In this document: positions 15,931 to 23,242 of the stretch, one piece after another
Layout of the letters: each line of letters opens with the position of its first letter
Numbering within the stretch: the first letter of the stretch is position 1
NCBI GenBank assembly: GCA_046706145.1
Contig: JBJKPP010000011.1
Coordinates: 1-37,202, forward strand
Length of the DNA: 37,202 nucleotides
DNA from: JBJKPP01 sp046706145
Lineage (GTDB): Bacteria > Bacteroidota > Ignavibacteria > Ignavibacteriales > Ignavibacteriaceae
Direction: 5' to 3'
Notes under the pieces: model-generated
Database searches by the model: none
What the model was told of the DNA's origin: nothing
Seen by the model: the letters and a program-made list of their open reading frames with translations, nothing else
Program-made: the position numbers and the translations under genes

Positions 15931-15959
15931 TTGGGAATAACTTTCAAAATGAGTAAATT
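15931..15959 (+). promoter_or_regulatory. Candidate ilvE promoter
   Basis: TTGGGA (15931-15936) and TAAATT (15954-15959) are exactly 17 bp apart. The pair lies between the terminator and the ilvE Shine-Dalgarno, so ilvE probably has its own promoter with a leader of about 33 nt. Confidence 0.45.
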
Positions 15960-15998
15960 TAAGCATAGTTTTGGCAAAACAACTATTGAGAAGGAGCA

Positions 15999-17078
15999 AT
16001 GGAAAAAATAAAATATATATTAAAAGAAAGAGATAAAGTTGTTCTTCCAAACGAGCTTGGTTTCGGGAAAATTTTTACTAACCATGTATTTGAAATGGAT
16101 TATTCGCCGGAGAAAGGCTGGCATAACCCTGCTATAAAACCAGTGGAAAATTTGTCGCTTCATCCGGCAACGATGGTTTTTCATTACGGACAGGAAATCT
16201 TTGAGGGGTTAAAAGCCTTTAAAACTATTGACGGAAGAGCAATAATTTTTCGTGCCGATGAGCACTTAAGAAGACTAAATCATTCCGCAAAAAGGATGTG
16301 CATACCTGAACTTGATGTAGATTTTGTCTTTGATGCACTTGTTGAATTAGTTAATATAGAAAGAGACTGGATCCCTGATCAAAAAGGTCAGTCGCTTTAT
16401 ATAAGACCATTCATTATAGGTGTCGACTCTTTTTTGGGGGTAAGACCTTCCACAAGATATAAATTTATTATTTTGCTCTCACCGGTTGGAGCATATTATG
16501 CAGAAGGGTTCAAGCCTGTTAAAATTATGGTTGAAGACAAACAGGCAAGAGCAGTAGAAGGTATGGGCGAATGTAAAACAGGCGGTAACTATGCTGCCAG
16601 TCTTTACGTTGCTGACGAAGCCAAAAAGAAAGGTTTCACACAGGTGTTGTGGTTGGATGCTGCCGAGAAGAAATATATTGAAGAAGTTGGCACTATGAAT
16701 ATATTCATACACTTTAAAGATGAAATTGCAACTCCTTCTTTAGATGGTGGAATTTTGCCAGGAATTACGCGAAAATCTGTGATTGCAATTTTGAAAGATT
16801 GGCAAATGAACGTTAAGGAAAGAAGAATAACAATTGACGAAGTGGTGAACGCCCATAAGAATGGAACTTTGAAAGGAATCTTTGGAACGGGTACAGCCGC
16901 TATTATTTCTCCTTTAGGTCTGTTAAAATATAAAGATAATGAAATGGTAATCAGCGAAGGCAAAACTAGTGAGTTGGCAGCAAAACTATTTGATGAGATT
17001 ACCTCAATTCAGTATGGATCTAAAGAGGATAAGTATAACTGGCTTACTGTTGTTGATAAAGAAGAAGTAAAAGTGTGA
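15999..17078 (+). CDS. ilvE: Branched-chain amino acid aminotransferase
   Basis: This 359-aa fold-type IV PLP transaminase interconverts leucine, isoleucine and valine with their 2-oxo acids, using 2-oxoglutarate/glutamate. The PLP lysine is K193 in GMGECKTGGNYAAS. The segment YIEEVGTMNIF (about 226-236) carries the glutamate that contacts the PLP ring nitrogen, and GTGTAAIISP is the phosphate-binding turn. Length and sequence style match the longer BCAT subgroup (about 350-360 aa) rather than the 300-aa enterobacterial IlvE or D-amino acid transaminases. AAGGAG lies 6 nt before the ATG. It is probably monocistronic: a terminator lies upstream and a new promoter (lexA) begins 38 bp downstream. 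Confidence 0.95.
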   Translation: MEKIKYILKERDKVVLPNELGFGKIFTNHVFEMDYSPEKGWHNPAIKPVENLSLHPATMVFHYGQEIFEGLKAFKTIDGRAIIFRADEHLRRLNHSAKRMCIPELDVDFVFDALVELVNIERDWIPDQKGQSLYIRPFIIGVDSFLGVRPSTRYKFIILLSPVGAYYAEGFKPVKIMVEDKQARAVEGMGECKTGGNYAASLYVADEAKKKGFTQVLWLDAAEKKYIEEVGTMNIFIHFKDEIATPSLDGGILPGITRKSVIAILKDWQMNVKERRITIDEVVNAHKNGTLKGIFGTGTAAIISPLGLLKYKDNEMVISEGKTSELAAKLFDEITSIQYGSKEDKYNWLTVVDKEEVKV

Positions 17079-17115
17079 TTTAACTTAACTACGTAAAAAA
17101 ATCTCTCACAGGCTC

Positions 17116-17144
17116 TTGACAAGTGCTCGCTTGTTCACTATATT
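17116..17144 (+). promoter_or_regulatory. lexA promoter
   Basis: TTGACA (17116-17121), a 17-bp spacer and TATATT (17139-17144) give a near-consensus sigma-70 promoter. Transcription would start near 17151, leaving only about 17 nt before the lexA ATG and no clear Shine-Dalgarno. Confidence 0.8.
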
Positions 17145-17164
17145 TCAGGTGAACAAGTGAGCAC
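17123..17164. promoter_or_regulatory. Twin LexA-type operators flanking the -10 box
   Basis: GTGCTCGCTTGTTCAC (17123-17138) fills the promoter spacer and GTGAACAAGTGAGCAC (17149-17164) covers the expected start site. They are inverted copies of each other with one mismatch. Each also reads as a dyad of the form GTG(A/C)(A/T)C-N4-G(A/T)(G/T)CAC, comparable to the GAAC-N4-GTTC LexA box of Gram-positive bacteria. In each site the half nearer the -10 is the better one. Autorepression by LexA is inferred from placement. Confidence 0.65.
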
Positions 17165-17167
17165 TAT

Positions 17168-17815
17168 ATGAAAAAGCAATTAACAGAGCGTCAGGAGCAA
17201 ATCCTATCTTATATTTACGAATACCTTAGTAAAAACGGTTTTCCTCCAACCCTAAGGGAAATTGGCAAAAGATTCGAAATAGCCTCCACTTTCGGTGTTA
17301 AAAGGCATTTAGAAGCTCTGGAAAAGAAAGGCTATTTAAAGGTCGAAGCAAATTTTAGCAGAGCAATTTCATTAATTCACGATGGAGAACTTGAGTCTCC
17401 CGTAACAGAAAATATTAATTTTCACTCTTCAAGACAAATTCCACTGGTAGGTAGAGTCGCTGCTGGTTCGCCGATAATGGCGATAGAAAATGTTGAAGGC
17501 CATATAACTATTGACCCCACGCTTCTAAGAAGAAATGATAACGGTTTTGCCCTAAAAGTTATGGGGGATAGTATGATAAACGTTGGAATATTTGATGATG
17601 ATGTTGTTATAGTTTCTTCCAATAAAGATGTCCGGAATTATGATATTGTAGTTGCGATGCTTGATGGCGAAGTTACGGTAAAAAGGTTCGAAAAAAGGAA
17701 TAATGAAATTCAGCTAATTCCTGAAAATGACAAATATTCACCCATACATGTTGAAAATAAAAATGAATTTAAAATTATTGGTAAAGTAGTAGGAGTAATG
17801 AGATGGTTGAAATAG
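17168..17815 (+). CDS. lexA: LexA repressor (S24 family)
   Basis: A 215-aa SOS repressor-protease. The N-terminal winged helix (1-70) includes FPPTLREIGKRFEIASTFGVKRHLEALEKKGYL. The latent protease domain carries the Ala99-Gly100 cleavage bond in VGRVAAGSP, the nucleophile S135 in VMGDSM and the general base K172 in GEVTVKRFE, so RecA-stimulated self-cleavage should work. Length is close to the family norm of about 200-230 aa. The ATG at 17168 follows a very short leader behind twin palindromic operators, which predicts autoregulation. The last 13 bp overlap the start of a WYL-like mini-protein gene, so that protein should be co-expressed during DNA damage. UmuD-like proteins lack this N-terminal DNA-binding domain, which excludes that reading. 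Confidence 0.96.
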   Translation: MKKQLTERQEQILSYIYEYLSKNGFPPTLREIGKRFEIASTFGVKRHLEALEKKGYLKVEANFSRAISLIHDGELESPVTENINFHSSRQIPLVGRVAAGSPIMAIENVEGHITIDPTLLRRNDNGFALKVMGDSMINVGIFDDDVVIVSSNKDVRNYDIVVAMLDGEVTVKRFEKRNNEIQLIPENDKYSPIHVENKNEFKIIGKVVGVMRWLK

Positions 17816-18078
17816 AGAGAAACAATAAAGGATTTAAAACCGAAATTTTTTCCGATGCAATTTGCAGAAGAAACACAATAAAGTTTTTATATTGTCTGCA
17901 GGAAGTAACCATCGACCCATATTTTATTTCTAGGGACAAATTTGGTAAGAAGGTAATCTATGGAAAAGATTTTCGATCTAGTGTCGTCAAGAAGTTTGAA
18001 TTTGATAAGATTATGAATATTAAAATTATGGGGAACGCAAGATTTTCCCCGATTATTCCGATTATATGTATGAACTAA
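17803..18078 (+). CDS. WYL-like mini-protein overlapping lexA
   Basis: This 91-aa protein starts inside lexA (13-bp overlap, different frame) and has no annotation I recognise. Its core follows the WYL-domain pattern: a helix ending in a hydrophobic-aromatic strand (IKFLYC), a strand with proline (VTIDPYFIS), the equivalent of the W-Y-L strand (GKKVIYGKDF), then KKFEFDKIMNIKI, which matches the usual FxLDRIxxI element, and a closing FSPIIPI. WYL domains bind nucleic acids or nucleotides and control several DNA-damage and anti-phage regulators, normally fused to an HTH. Here there is no HTH, so it may act alone or with LexA. The assignment is by motif reading only; it could instead be another small SH3-like barrel. 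The overlap argues that it is real and SOS-regulated. Confidence 0.6.
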   Translation: MVEIERNNKGFKTEIFSDAICRRNTIKFLYCLQEVTIDPYFISRDKFGKKVIYGKDFRSSVVKKFEFDKIMNIKIMGNARFSPIIPIICMN

Positions 18079-18105
18079 ACAAAAGATTATAAATATGAGG
18101 AAATT

Positions 18106-18528
18106 ATGAATGATATAAAAAGGAAAAATGTTGATTTATTAGTAGAGAGTTTTTGGAAACGCGGTTATCTCACTGTCAGCAGAAAATTTGGAACTTATTT
18201 GCCAGAACCTTCAAAAGTTGGAGTATTCGATGTGGATGTGGTTGCCAAGCTAAGGAAAAACTATGCGATAGGAATAACTTTAAGTGATAAGGACTTGCAA
18301 GATGCTGATTTATTGAAGAGAATAAAGTTTCTTGCTACCAGGCAAACAAAATACACAAGTAAAAGAGTGCAATTATTTATAGGAGTCGCCGCTGAAAATT
18401 ACAAAACTATAAAATCCTTAATTTCCATACTGAGTGAAGATGAACAGAAAAACATTAAAGTGTTAATGATATCAGAAAGAAGGTTTCAAACCACTCACCA
18501 TGATAAATCTCAAGTTCTATTTTCCTAA
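18106..18528 (+). CDS. Unknown 140-aa protein, possibly a degenerate PD-(D/E)XK fold
   Basis: Third gene after lexA, 27 bp past the WYL-like gene, with GAGGAAATT just before its ATG. I do not recognise the family. The order of predicted elements is helix (NVDLLVESFWKRGY), strand, VFDVDVVAKL, YAIGITLSD, a basic helix (ADLLKRIKFLATRQTKY), strand RVQLFIGVA, helix, strand IKVLMIS. This resembles a restriction-endonuclease-like core, with D61 or D63 as the first acidic residue. Where the E-x-K pair should be, the strand reads GIT, so catalysis is probably lost. The fold is an inference. It is soluble, basic and without a signal peptide, consistent with a nucleic-acid-associated role in the lexA operon. 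Confidence 0.65.
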   Translation: MNDIKRKNVDLLVESFWKRGYLTVSRKFGTYLPEPSKVGVFDVDVVAKLRKNYAIGITLSDKDLQDADLLKRIKFLATRQTKYTSKRVQLFIGVAAENYKTIKSLISILSEDEQKNIKVLMISERRFQTTHHDKSQVLFS

Positions 18529-18535
18529 TCTTTCA

Positions 18536-18558
18536 TAAAAACAACTACTATGTTTTTA
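18536..18558 (+). terminator. Terminator-like hairpin closing the lexA operon
   Basis: A perfect 8-bp stem TAAAAACA (18536-18543) / TGTTTTTA (18551-18558) with a 7-nt loop lies just after the last stop codon of the lexA unit. It is AT-rich with little T-tract after it, so its strength is uncertain. Confidence 0.45.
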
Positions 18559-18620
18559 CCTTTCATTATAACATTTCTATTGTCATTTTTATCCGCTCAA
18601 AACGTGAATAATTCGATTTC

Positions 18621-18649
18621 TTGACATTAATTCGCTTTACTTATAACTT
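18621..18649 (+). promoter_or_regulatory. Candidate promoter of the uppS-bamA-lpx run
   Basis: TTGACA (18621-18626) is followed by TATAAC (18642-18647, 15-bp spacer) or TAACTT (18644-18649, 17-bp spacer). It sits between the lexA-operon hairpin and uppS. Confidence 0.5.
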
Positions 18650-18678
18650 TACTTGTTTTATCAATTTTAGGAAGGAAT

Positions 18679-19455
18679 TTGGTTAGAAACGATTCAAATT
18701 CCGATGAAGTATATCAAAATAGGCTGAAAATTGCTGGCGCAATACCTACTCATATTGCTATTATTATGGATGGTAATGGCAGATGGGCGAAAAGTAGGGG
18801 ACTCCCCAGAGTTGCCGGGCATAAAAAAGGTGTTGAAACCGTTAAAGATATTGTTAAAGCCTGCGTACAATTAGGTGTAAAATATTTAACTCTTTATACT
18901 TTTTCGACTGAAAATTGGAAACGACCCAAGGATGAAGTTTCGACTTTAATGCGCTTATTAGTCAGCACTTTACGAAAAGAAGTAGATGAACTAAATGAAA
19001 ATGATGTAAGGCTTGTTGCTATAGGCCAGATTAATATTCTTCCGGTAGAAGTTCAGAAGGAATTAGAAGATTCTGTTGAGAGGACAAAAAATAATAACGC
19101 TATGACTCTTAACCTGGCACTTAGTTACAGCGGCAGGTGGGATATATTAAATGCTATAAAGAAAATTAACCAATTAACCTTGCAGCATGAGCTTGAAGTT
19201 GATGATATAGATGAAGAATGTGTCAGCAAATTTTTGAGCACTTCCGATATTCCCGATCCTGATCTTTTAATCAGAACCAGCGGTGAATTTAGGGTTAGTA
19301 ATTTCCTACTATGGGAAATCGCCTATACAGAATTTTTTGTGACAGACGTTTATTGGCCGAATTTTGCGAGGAAAAATCTATACGAAGCCATAGAAAATTT
19401 TCAGAAGAGAGAAAGAAGATTCGGCAAAGTCAGCGAGCAATTGAAGAATATATAA
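18679..19455 (+). CDS. uppS: Isoprenyl transferase (undecaprenyl diphosphate synthase)
   Basis: A cis-prenyltransferase of 258 aa that condenses isopentenyl diphosphate onto farnesyl diphosphate to make the C55 carrier for peptidoglycan and O-antigen. The catalytic aspartate D31 is in IIMDGNGRWAKSRGLPRVAGHKKG, TLYTFSTENWKRPKDEV follows, and the C-terminal block RTSGEFRVSNFLLWEIAYTE binds the diphosphate; the usual SGEQRLSNF is slightly varied. I take TTG 18679 as the start because AGGAAGGA lies immediately upstream (18669-18676). The gene opens the envelope run, with bamA 16 bp downstream. It is peripheral on the inner face of the cytoplasmic membrane. Confidence 0.95.
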   Translation: MVRNDSNSDEVYQNRLKIAGAIPTHIAIIMDGNGRWAKSRGLPRVAGHKKGVETVKDIVKACVQLGVKYLTLYTFSTENWKRPKDEVSTLMRLLVSTLRKEVDELNENDVRLVAIGQINILPVEVQKELEDSVERTKNNNAMTLNLALSYSGRWDILNAIKKINQLTLQHELEVDDIDEECVSKFLSTSDIPDPDLLIRTSGEFRVSNFLLWEIAYTEFFVTDVYWPNFARKNLYEAIENFQKRERRFGKVSEQLKNI

Positions 19456-19471
19456 GATTGAAATCTAATTA

Positions 19472-22003
19472 ATGAGTTTACCTGTAGAAAAAAATATCCA
19501 TGCCTGTTTATTCAACAGGGTTGCTAAGTTTTTCGTTTTTTTGTTTATTCTTGCGGTTACTCCTCATGTGCATGCCCAGGAATCGCAGAAGACTCTAAAA
19601 ATACTGGGTATAAATGTTGAAGGAAATAAAACTGCCGATGCCAGTACAATAATAGCCAACAGTGGCCTTAGGGTTGGAGACGAAATACAGATTCCTGGTG
19701 ATCAAACCATGAATGCGATTAAAAATCTTTGGAACCTCGGAATATTTTCTGATGTTCAAATTCTTCTTGATAAGCAGGTGGGAGACGGAGTCTTCCTAAC
19801 TATAAAGGTGCAAGAGTACCCGAGGATAGAAAAAACTGTAATTGAAGGCAACGATGAATTAAGCACTAGTAAAATTGAAGACCAAATTACATTTGGAAGA
19901 GGTCAGATTTTGAGACCTCAAGATGTACAGAGTCTTGAGAATAAGGTTTACAAACTTTATGAAGATGATGGATATTTAAATGCTAAAATAGATCCCGAAT
20001 ATTTTGAATATTACACTGCTGATACTACAGAGAAGGGGATTACTGTAACATGGAGAAATAAAAAAGACCTTGCTGACGAATACAAAACAGATTACGAAAA
20101 AAGCGAAATAGAATATACCGATCTTATTTCAAAGATAAAGGATAGAATACTGCTTAAACTTGTAATGCATGAAGGTGAAAGAGTAGTAGTCAGAAAAATT
20201 GAATTCAGTGGTAACAAGGCGTTTACTGATGATGATCTCAAAGATCAGATGGATAATATATCAGAAGCAAAATGGTGGAAATTCTGGAATAGTGCTAAGT
20301 TTGATCCCGAAAAATTTAAGAAAGACAAGCAGTTGATAATAGATTTCTATCGTAAAAATGGTTATCTCGATGCGAGTATAACTTCTGACTCACTGATATA
20401 TTCCAATGATAAAAAAGATCTCACGATTTTGATGAATGTTTATGAAGGCAAGCAATATTTTATTAGAAATATTAAGTGGGAAGGCAATACAGTTTTTACT
20501 GATGCTCAGTTGGATGAAAGGCTTGGTCTCAAAAAGGGTGATGTGTTTGATTATCAAAAGTTCCAACAGAATTTGAAGGGAAATAAGAGCCAAACGGATA
20601 TTTCGTCTCTTTACATGAATGATGGATACCTAACGTTCAATGTTCAAGATACTGAAAATAAGGTTGATGACGATTCTGTTGATATAGATATTCGTATTGA
20701 TGAAAGGAATAGATATAAAATTGGAATGGTTAATATAACTGGTAATGATAAAACAATGGATAAGGTAATAAGGAGAGAATTGTATACAGTTCCTGGCGAT
20801 TATTTTAATCGTGGTCTGTTGATTAGAAGTATACAGCAGTTAGCTAATCTCAAATATTTTGATGAGCAGAAGCTTTACGGTCAGGATGCAATTAACTATA
20901 GATTAGCAAATGACAGTACGGTTAACTTAACTTATCATGTTGATGAAAAATCAAGCGATTATCTTAATGCTTCAGTTGGTTACAGTGGGGCTTTTGGATT
21001 TAGCGGATCAATAGGAATCACATTATCTAATTTTGCGCTCTCTCATCCTTTTACCATTGGGGGTGGTCAAATACTTAGTTTTGATTGGGAATTCGGTGTT
21101 GGAAGCATTTACAGAACATTTACGTTAGGCTTTACTGAGCCATGGTTTATGGATACACCAACTCTGCTTGGTTTTCAAGTATTTGATACTCGTGAACAAT
21201 ATTATTATGATTTGCGTCAAACCGGTGGAACAGTTACAGTAGGTAGAAAGTTGAAATGGCCTGATAACTATTTTGATGTCAGCGGATTTTTTAGGTATCA
21301 ATACAATGATGTGCTGAATGGGGAAGGTTTCTATGCAGTAGGAAAGTACAATCAGTTTACACTGGGCACAACAATATCAAGGAAAAATATTGATAATCCT
21401 ATTTTTCCATCGCAGGGTTCTAATTTACAATTGACTGGCGAATTATCCGGAGGACCGTTCTTACCAGGTGATTTAAATTATTATAAGCTTGGCTTAATAA
21501 CTGAATGGTATAATAGTCTGTTCAATACTAATAGAATTGTTCTTTACACCATTGCCCACCTTGGATATTTGCAGGAGCTAGACCAAAAAACTAAGCTCGA
21601 AATAAATCCTTTTGATAAGTTCTTTATGGGAGGTAATGGATTAATAATAGCGACTGAGCCGTTAAGAGGCTACGATGATAGATCTATAGGCCCGCAAGAC
21701 GCAAGCGGAAATGCGATAGGCGGAAGAGTAATGGAAAGATTTACGGCTGAACTTAGGTTTGCTGTTACGATGGAGCCTATCCCGCTTTATCTTCTCACGT
21801 TTGCAGAGGCAGGTAATGTTTTTGCAGACTTAAAAAGTGCCGATTTCTTTGACTTGAAAAGATCTGTAGGAGTTGGGGCAAGAGTTTTGATTAATCCAAT
21901 TGGTTTGATAGGTTTTGACTTGGGTTATGGTTTTGATAGAAAATCGGTTAATGGGCAAAGTCCGGCATGGTTATTTAATTTTCAATTCGGAAAAGGTTTT
22001 TAA
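19472..22003 (+). CDS. bamA: BamA outer-membrane protein assembly factor (Omp85)
   Basis: An 843-aa Omp85 protein that inserts beta-barrel proteins into the outer membrane. A signal peptide (about 1-35, cleaving after HVHA) is followed by five POTRA domains across about 42-500 and a 16-strand barrel to the end. The barrel motif PLRGYDDRSIG corresponds to the conserved (V/L)RGF/Y loop element, and the protein ends in a terminal phenylalanine (FNFQFGKGF), the usual barrel signal. POTRA2 appears to hold an insertion of about 45-50 residues (around 175-222), charged and lysine-rich. Neighbouring uppS, two skp-like genes and lpx genes are typical for bamA. TamA is shorter with three POTRAs, so BamA is favoured. 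Confidence 0.95.
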   Translation: MSLPVEKNIHACLFNRVAKFFVFLFILAVTPHVHAQESQKTLKILGINVEGNKTADASTIIANSGLRVGDEIQIPGDQTMNAIKNLWNLGIFSDVQILLDKQVGDGVFLTIKVQEYPRIEKTVIEGNDELSTSKIEDQITFGRGQILRPQDVQSLENKVYKLYEDDGYLNAKIDPEYFEYYTADTTEKGITVTWRNKKDLADEYKTDYEKSEIEYTDLISKIKDRILLKLVMHEGERVVVRKIEFSGNKAFTDDDLKDQMDNISEAKWWKFWNSAKFDPEKFKKDKQLIIDFYRKNGYLDASITSDSLIYSNDKKDLTILMNVYEGKQYFIRNIKWEGNTVFTDAQLDERLGLKKGDVFDYQKFQQNLKGNKSQTDISSLYMNDGYLTFNVQDTENKVDDDSVDIDIRIDERNRYKIGMVNITGNDKTMDKVIRRELYTVPGDYFNRGLLIRSIQQLANLKYFDEQKLYGQDAINYRLANDSTVNLTYHVDEKSSDYLNASVGYSGAFGFSGSIGITLSNFALSHPFTIGGGQILSFDWEFGVGSIYRTFTLGFTEPWFMDTPTLLGFQVFDTREQYYYDLRQTGGTVTVGRKLKWPDNYFDVSGFFRYQYNDVLNGEGFYAVGKYNQFTLGTTISRKNIDNPIFPSQGSNLQLTGELSGGPFLPGDLNYYKLGLITEWYNSLFNTNRIVLYTIAHLGYLQELDQKTKLEINPFDKFFMGGNGLIIATEPLRGYDDRSIGPQDASGNAIGGRVMERFTAELRFAVTMEPIPLYLLTFAEAGNVFADLKSADFFDLKRSVGVGARVLINPIGLIGFDLGYGFDRKSVNGQSPAWLFNFQFGKGF

Positions 22004-22043
22004 TTATTCAATTATCTTTTAATTAATAATAATGAGGTAATCA

Positions 22044-22589
22044 GTGAAAAGGTTCACTTTTATATTTTCGATAATATTTTTAAGTGGAGCTTTTATATTT
22101 ACTAAAGCTCAAAATAGTAACAATCCACTAAAAATAGGTTATGTTGATTCTCAAGTAATATTGACACAACTGCCCGAAGCCATTAAAGCTCAAGGTGATC
22201 TTGATGCTTTAACAAATCAATGGACTACTCAACTTGATAGTATGAATAAAGCATTACAAAATGAGTATGCAGATTACCAGAAAAAAGCTGACAAAATGAG
22301 TGACGATAAAAAGCTCGCGATACAGAAAACTTTGATTCAGAAGCAGCAGCAGATGGAAGCTTTTAGGCAACAGAAATTTGCGCAGCAGACAGGCGAAATT
22401 TATAAAGCTAATGATTCTCTTTTTGCCCCGATTAAGAAAAGAATTTATGCGGCAATTAGAGACGTTGCTGTAGCAGATGGAATGAAGTTCGTTTTTGATA
22501 AAGCTGGCGACGTAGTTCTTCTTTATGCAGACCAAGAATATGATATTACATACCAGGTCCTGGATAAACTGAAAAGAGGCAAATTATAA
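22044..22589 (+). CDS. OmpH/Skp family periplasmic chaperone (copy 1)
   Basis: A 181-aa exported chaperone. The signal peptide MKRFTFIFSIIFLSGAFIFTKAQ is followed by the OmpH strand KIGYVDSQVILTQLPEA. A long glutamine- and lysine-rich coiled coil (about residues 50-125) forms the Skp tentacles, and the C-terminal strands are MKFVFDKAGDVVLLYAD. Skp trimers hold unfolded outer-membrane proteins on their way to BamA. The start is GTG 22044 with GAGG upstream. It lies 40 bp after bamA and is followed by a second, clearly related copy. Confidence 0.92.
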   Translation: MKRFTFIFSIIFLSGAFIFTKAQNSNNPLKIGYVDSQVILTQLPEAIKAQGDLDALTNQWTTQLDSMNKALQNEYADYQKKADKMSDDKKLAIQKTLIQKQQQMEAFRQQKFAQQTGEIYKANDSLFAPIKKRIYAAIRDVAVADGMKFVFDKAGDVVLLYADQEYDITYQVLDKLKRGKL

Positions 22590-22715
22590 CATACTTGAAC
22601 CACTTTATTTTTTAGAGATTAAGAAAGAAAATTGTTGGGAAATATTTTGGGTGAATTAATTTTGAATTGCATCAACGTCTATTATTTTGAACTTTTGTAA
22701 GAAAATATTTAACCA

Positions 22716-23234
22716 ATGAAAAAAATTCTTTTCTCTGTTTTAGTTTTTCTCTTTTTCTTCGGAGTAAAATCTTTTGCCCAATTAAAAATCGGCTATGTTG
22801 ATTCGAAGTCTATTATGGATAACCTACCGGATGCGCAGGACGCTAAAAAACAGCTGGATAACATAATTCAGACATGGAAGAAAGACTTAGACCAACTTCA
22901 GAATCAGTATGATGAAAAGAAGAGTGATTATGATAAACGGAAATTGATAATGTCTGATCAAACTCGCACGGATATGGAAGGTGACCTGAAGAAACTACAG
23001 CAGCAGATCCAGGATTATCGAGAGAAAAAATTTGGGGCAAACGGAGAACTTTATCAGAAAGAGGATGAATTAATGAAGCCTGTACAAAACAAGGTTTTTA
23101 ATGCTATCCAAGATGTAGCAAAGGAAAAAGATTTGGATTTTGTATTTGATAAGAGCGGTCAGGTACTTCTACTTTATGCTAAGGATAAATATGATATAAC
23201 GCAAGATGTCATAGATAAACTAAAGCAAGAGTAA
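22716..23234 (+). CDS. OmpH/Skp family periplasmic chaperone (copy 2)
   Basis: A 172-aa paralogue of the preceding gene. It has a signal peptide ending at SFAQ, the strand LKIGYVDSKSIMDNLPDAQ, a central coiled coil (QLQNQYDEKKSDYDKRK onward) and the C-terminal LDFVFDKSGQVLLLYA. The two copies share framework and spacing but differ in the coiled-coil part, so the duplication is not recent. Hetero-oligomers or different client sets are possible. A 126-bp gap separates them, with no clear terminator. lpxD begins 8 bp after this gene. Confidence 0.92.
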   Translation: MKKILFSVLVFLFFFGVKSFAQLKIGYVDSKSIMDNLPDAQDAKKQLDNIIQTWKKDLDQLQNQYDEKKSDYDKRKLIMSDQTRTDMEGDLKKLQQQIQDYREKKFGANGELYQKEDELMKPVQNKVFNAIQDVAKEKDLDFVFDKSGQVLLLYAKDKYDITQDVIDKLKQE

Positions 23235-23242
23235 TTATATTA

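Noticed and set aside
22044..23234. Tandem skp-like genes as a recent duplication or recombination hot spot
   Set aside because: The coiled-coil parts have diverged clearly and paired Skp genes after bamA are common in this group, so nothing unusual is implied.
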